Assembly (NCBI GenBank): GCA_026225275.1
Contig: JAMFSL010000107.1
Span: forward strand, 1 to 54,967
Length of the DNA: 54,967 nt
Direction: 5' to 3'
From: Puia dinghuensis
GTDB lineage: Bacteria > Bacteroidota > Bacteroidia > Chitinophagales > Chitinophagaceae
Shown here: positions 54,301 through 54,967 of the stretch, piece by piece
Layout of the letters: each line of letters opens with the position of its first letter
Numbering within the stretch: position 1 is the stretch's first letter
Made by a program: the position numbers and the translations under genes
Notes under the pieces: generated by a model
Databases searched by the model: none
Told to the model about the DNA's origin: nothing
The model's input: only the letters and a program-made list of their open reading frames with translations

Positions 54301-54967
54301 ACGGACAAAGAATTGGTCGCGTATCTGGTTAGCGGCAAGAAACTAAATATACCGGATATAAAGGCACACCTGAGCAAGGCGTTACCTTCTTACATGTTGC
54401 CTTCACAATATGTGCAAATAAAGGAATTGCCTTTGACCAGCAGCGGTAAAATAGACAAAAAGAAATTGCCGGCTATGGATGGAACAGATCTGTCCGGTGA
54501 TAGAGAATATATCGGTCCCCGAAACGAAGTTGAAAGGAAATTGATATCGTTATGGCAGGAAATAACGGGGAAAGAAAAAATAGCGATAACGGATGATTTT
54601 TTCGACCTCGGCGGCCATAGTTTAAAGGCCACCCGGCTGGCCAGCCGGATCAGCAGGGAATTCAATGTGAAAATAGCGTTGAAGGTCCTCTTTGCACGGA
54701 CCGTATTGGCAGAACAGGCACAATGGATAATACAAGCCCGAAAGACATCATTCTCCAATATATCTCCTGCTGCTGTTCAGGAGGATTATCCGTTGTCATC
54801 GTCGCAGCGTCGTTTATGGGTGCTGAGCCAGCTGGGGGAAGGCAATATGGCCTACAACATGCCGGGAGTATACCGTTTGGAAGGGATGCTGGATGCAGCT
54901 GTTCTGGAGCGGGCCTTTGGGGCGCTGCTGCTGCGTCATGAGATCCTGCGGACGGTCTTCAGGGAGA
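48322..54967 (+). CDS. Nonribosomal peptide synthetase with TubC-type docking domain (3' end outside window), predicted Leu-X
   Basis: The frame is open from the ATG at 48322 to the window end (2215 codons) without a stop. Residues 1-52 (LLKEISDNKIFLEIIDGKLK, then EIREKKSELITFL) form a TubC-like beta-hairpin docking domain. Then follow C3 (about 70-500, HHIVSDA at 208-214, Gly replaced by Ala), A3 (about 540-1005), T3 (Ser1058), C4 (about 1110-1545, HHIISDG at 1248-1254), A4 (about 1575-2050), T4 (Ser2100) and the start of C5. Pocket residues: A3 D-A-W-F-L-G-N-V-V (Asp is D723), a classical leucine code; A4 D-A-E-H-V-A-K-I-S (Asp is D1760), not matched to a known residue. A further module or more must lie beyond the window. 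Confidence 0.93.
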   Translation, partial: MKNLLKEISDNKIFLEIIDGKLKIFAEQAHVNPKLIAEIREKKSELITFLTQNDQKSADFAFVGNIPTAPVLPYYRLSSAQRRMWILSQSAEGSIAYNISGIYIVEGNLNCPALEKSFTDVIERHEILRTLFKEDEFGEIRQFVIPCEDTSFSIEQHDLRQEREWEKKLEACLENETNKSFDLRSRKLLRAVLFRVRDDRWFFICTMHHIVSDAWSMQVLIRELLILYRTHDRQEANPLIPIRIQYKDYACWQQEQVDNGSLSADKAYWMKQLDGELPVLELPEDRPRPAIKSYNGGVIYKTISAELATGIRMLCQEEAATLFMGLLAVVKALFYRYTGQEDMIIGSPIAGRIHADLEDQIGFYVNTLAIRTRFNGSRSFTDLLKTVKNTILEAYEHQAYPYDKLVEDLKLVKNRARNPLFDVMVALDHSGTGIGQEQQKPDGLTFEKYEKKVAAGSSKFDIVFNFSEYKDEIKARIEYNSDIYFTESIERLADHFIQFLEAIITNPSMAVQELEYISTAERHRILFEFNTPRVHSQEFRTVLELFERQAVETPESIALVFNDLTFTYRQLNQEASRFSRFLIEKYAIKGNCLIGILLERSEWQVIAVLAALKTGAAYVPIDPAYPSDRISYMIEDSGCITVIDTEMLAAFNMVRNDYQPDAFATVPRSEDLAYVIYTSGSAGLPKGVMIEHRNLMNLCHWHITHFSVTREDHATLYAGVGFDASVWELFPYLITGASLYIVSEKIRLNGPELASFYGKNKITISFLPTQMGEQLMEMPVGSLRYLLVGGDKLNSFVKREYAIINNYGPTENTVVATSYHVNAGSSNIPIGKPIFNTQIYILDERHRLRPEGVIGEICIGGAGLARGYLRKPELTAEKFIPNPFMEGTRLYKSGDLGRWQSDGSIQFIGRKDDQVKIRGYRIELGEIENVLQKHPEIRESVVIARSNRIGEKELVAYISGKNGEALNVSGIRAHLRRTLPSYMLPVYYVQLKSLPVTPNGKVDRKGLPDPEEVGLSADEEYVPPRNEMERKMVLVWQKILGKQQIGVTENFFDLGGHSLNATRLVSLINKEFDARITISELFSAPIPEELARLISGAGKGSWADIVPADPQPDYPLSSAQRRLWIGAQVEEASRAYNVPGIYRLEGELDVPALIYSFDRLIARHEILRTVFREDQQGDIRQHIHAPEASSFRMVYLDLRPVSERQENNLASLIRQDLDQSFDLSIGPLMRASLYQLADHQWVLVYVMHHIISDGWSMGILISELLALYQSRINGVSDPLAPLHIQYKDYSVWQQEQLQGEILKAHKNYWAKQFEGELPQLNLPEDKSRPAIKTYNGERICTTIDELATRRLKILVREEESTLFMGLVAIVNALLYRYTGMEDIILGTPLAGRGHIGLEGQLGFFINTVALRTRFNGGYSYRELLKQVREVAMAAYEHQDFPFDELVAELSHHRDISRHPLFDVLVVLQNNGHSGAEGLHGGVNVCKYEESENPVSKFDLTFSFFEAEDELRLQIEYNTDIFHKDTIGRLSTHFKQLLQSGIEQPSLPIRQLNYLEEKEKQQLLTEFNHNVTDYPEDKTLIQVWDERVSKNPDNIALVFDETKLSYKELDELSDQLGGYLRNTFDIQREDIIGIKLDRSEWLVISILGALKSGGAYVPIDPGSPDARIDQILTDCRCKVILDVTELERFRKRESNYNGGDLKRINKPNDLAYVIFTSGSTGRPKAVLIEHTSLINYLFAIGAEYDLDPSDRILQLANFTFDASIEQIFLPLLAGASLYLIRNTLVADATELNDFIDKSKITHLHAVPALLRQIDLTRGDSLKRIVSAGDICPPDLFKKVRHGVALYNKYGPSEATISSTLFRIDGNITAYPLIPIGRPISNYLIYILDAREQLLPVGVVGEICIGGAGLARGYLNDPELTAGKFISNPFREGTRLYKTGDLGKWLSDGNIEFAGRYDEQVKIRGYRIEPAEIETILLGHQDIDAAAVMAREIIGTDKELVAYLVSGKKLNIPDIKAHLSKALPSYMLPSQYVQIKELPLTSSGKIDKKKLPAMDGTDLSGDREYIGPRNEVERKLISLWQEITGKEKIAITDDFFDLGGHSLKATRLASRISREFNVKIALKVLFARTVLAEQAQWIIQARKTSFSNISPAAVQEDYPLSSSQRRLWVLSQLGEGNMAYNMPGVYRLEGMLDAAVLERAFGALLLRHEILRTVFRE

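Noticed and set aside
42094-54967. Epimerisation, methylation or thioesterase domains in the NRPS proteins
   Set aside because: After each T domain the chain goes directly to the next C domain or to the end; no GxSxG thioesterase or E-domain motif set was seen within the window.

Overview
The window looks like a chromosomal stretch of a Bacteroidota bacterium, most likely family Chitinophagaceae (Chitinophaga-like). The signs are Bacteroidota promoters of the TTTG-N18-20-TAnnTTTG type, a type IX secretion (Por) C-terminal signal, a DUF2027-Smr protein, a signal peptidase I with an extra N-terminal membrane domain, MacB-like orphan permeases, LytS/LytTR pairs and UpxY-type NusG paralogues. No tRNA, IS element or CRISPR array was found. 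Genus-level placement is inference.

Layout. 1-3035: end of a KaiC-like ATPase, two overlapping kaiB genes, a PAS histidine kinase and a CheY-like receiver, read as one operon. 3062-5490: DUF2027-Smr protein, TIM-barrel isomerase-like protein and the RNase P RNA gene (5127-5484). 5619-8735: a truncated permease fragment that ends where a DUF4440-type gene begins, then a full-length paralogue of that permease. 8740-12312 (minus): beta-barrel protein, then the yceD-rpmF-plsX-CPBP protease operon. 12461-19532: small hypothetical protein, orphan histidine kinase and a TolC/adaptor/RND efflux set. 19608-22802: two GNATs, an SGNH hydrolase and a T9SS-exported protein. 22947-34245: a dense signalling island with a LytTR/LytS pair, a lone receiver, a 1981-residue soluble hybrid kinase with about nine tandem 92-residue HAMP-type repeats, and two receiver-kinases. 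34332-40110: mainly housekeeping genes (pdhB-like, PPTase, lepB, cdd) plus a sigma-54-type regulator without a DNA-binding domain and a small MerR protein.

40111-54967 is the most distinctive part: an AT-rich regulatory stretch, a NarL-type response regulator, another AT-rich leader, a UpxY/LoaP-type NusG paralogue, and then two giant NRPS genes in one transcription unit. NRPS1 is C-A-T-C-A-T. NRPS2 starts with a TubC-like docking domain, continues C-A-T-C-A-T-C and runs off the window. Specificity residues read by eye suggest Ser, Ala, Leu and one unassigned residue. The Sfp-type PPTase at 35730-36398 could activate the carrier domains. A working model is that the response regulator triggers transcription, the NusG paralogue keeps polymerase processive over an operon of more than 13 kb, and the PPTase primes the megasynthases. 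No thioesterase, epimerase or exporter is visible, so the cluster must continue beyond the right edge.

A recurring feature is a TAnnTTTG promoter box ending only 4 to 10 bases before the start codon (3062, 12798, 34332, 36398, 36444), which implies leaderless or nearly leaderless mRNAs and fixes several start codons.
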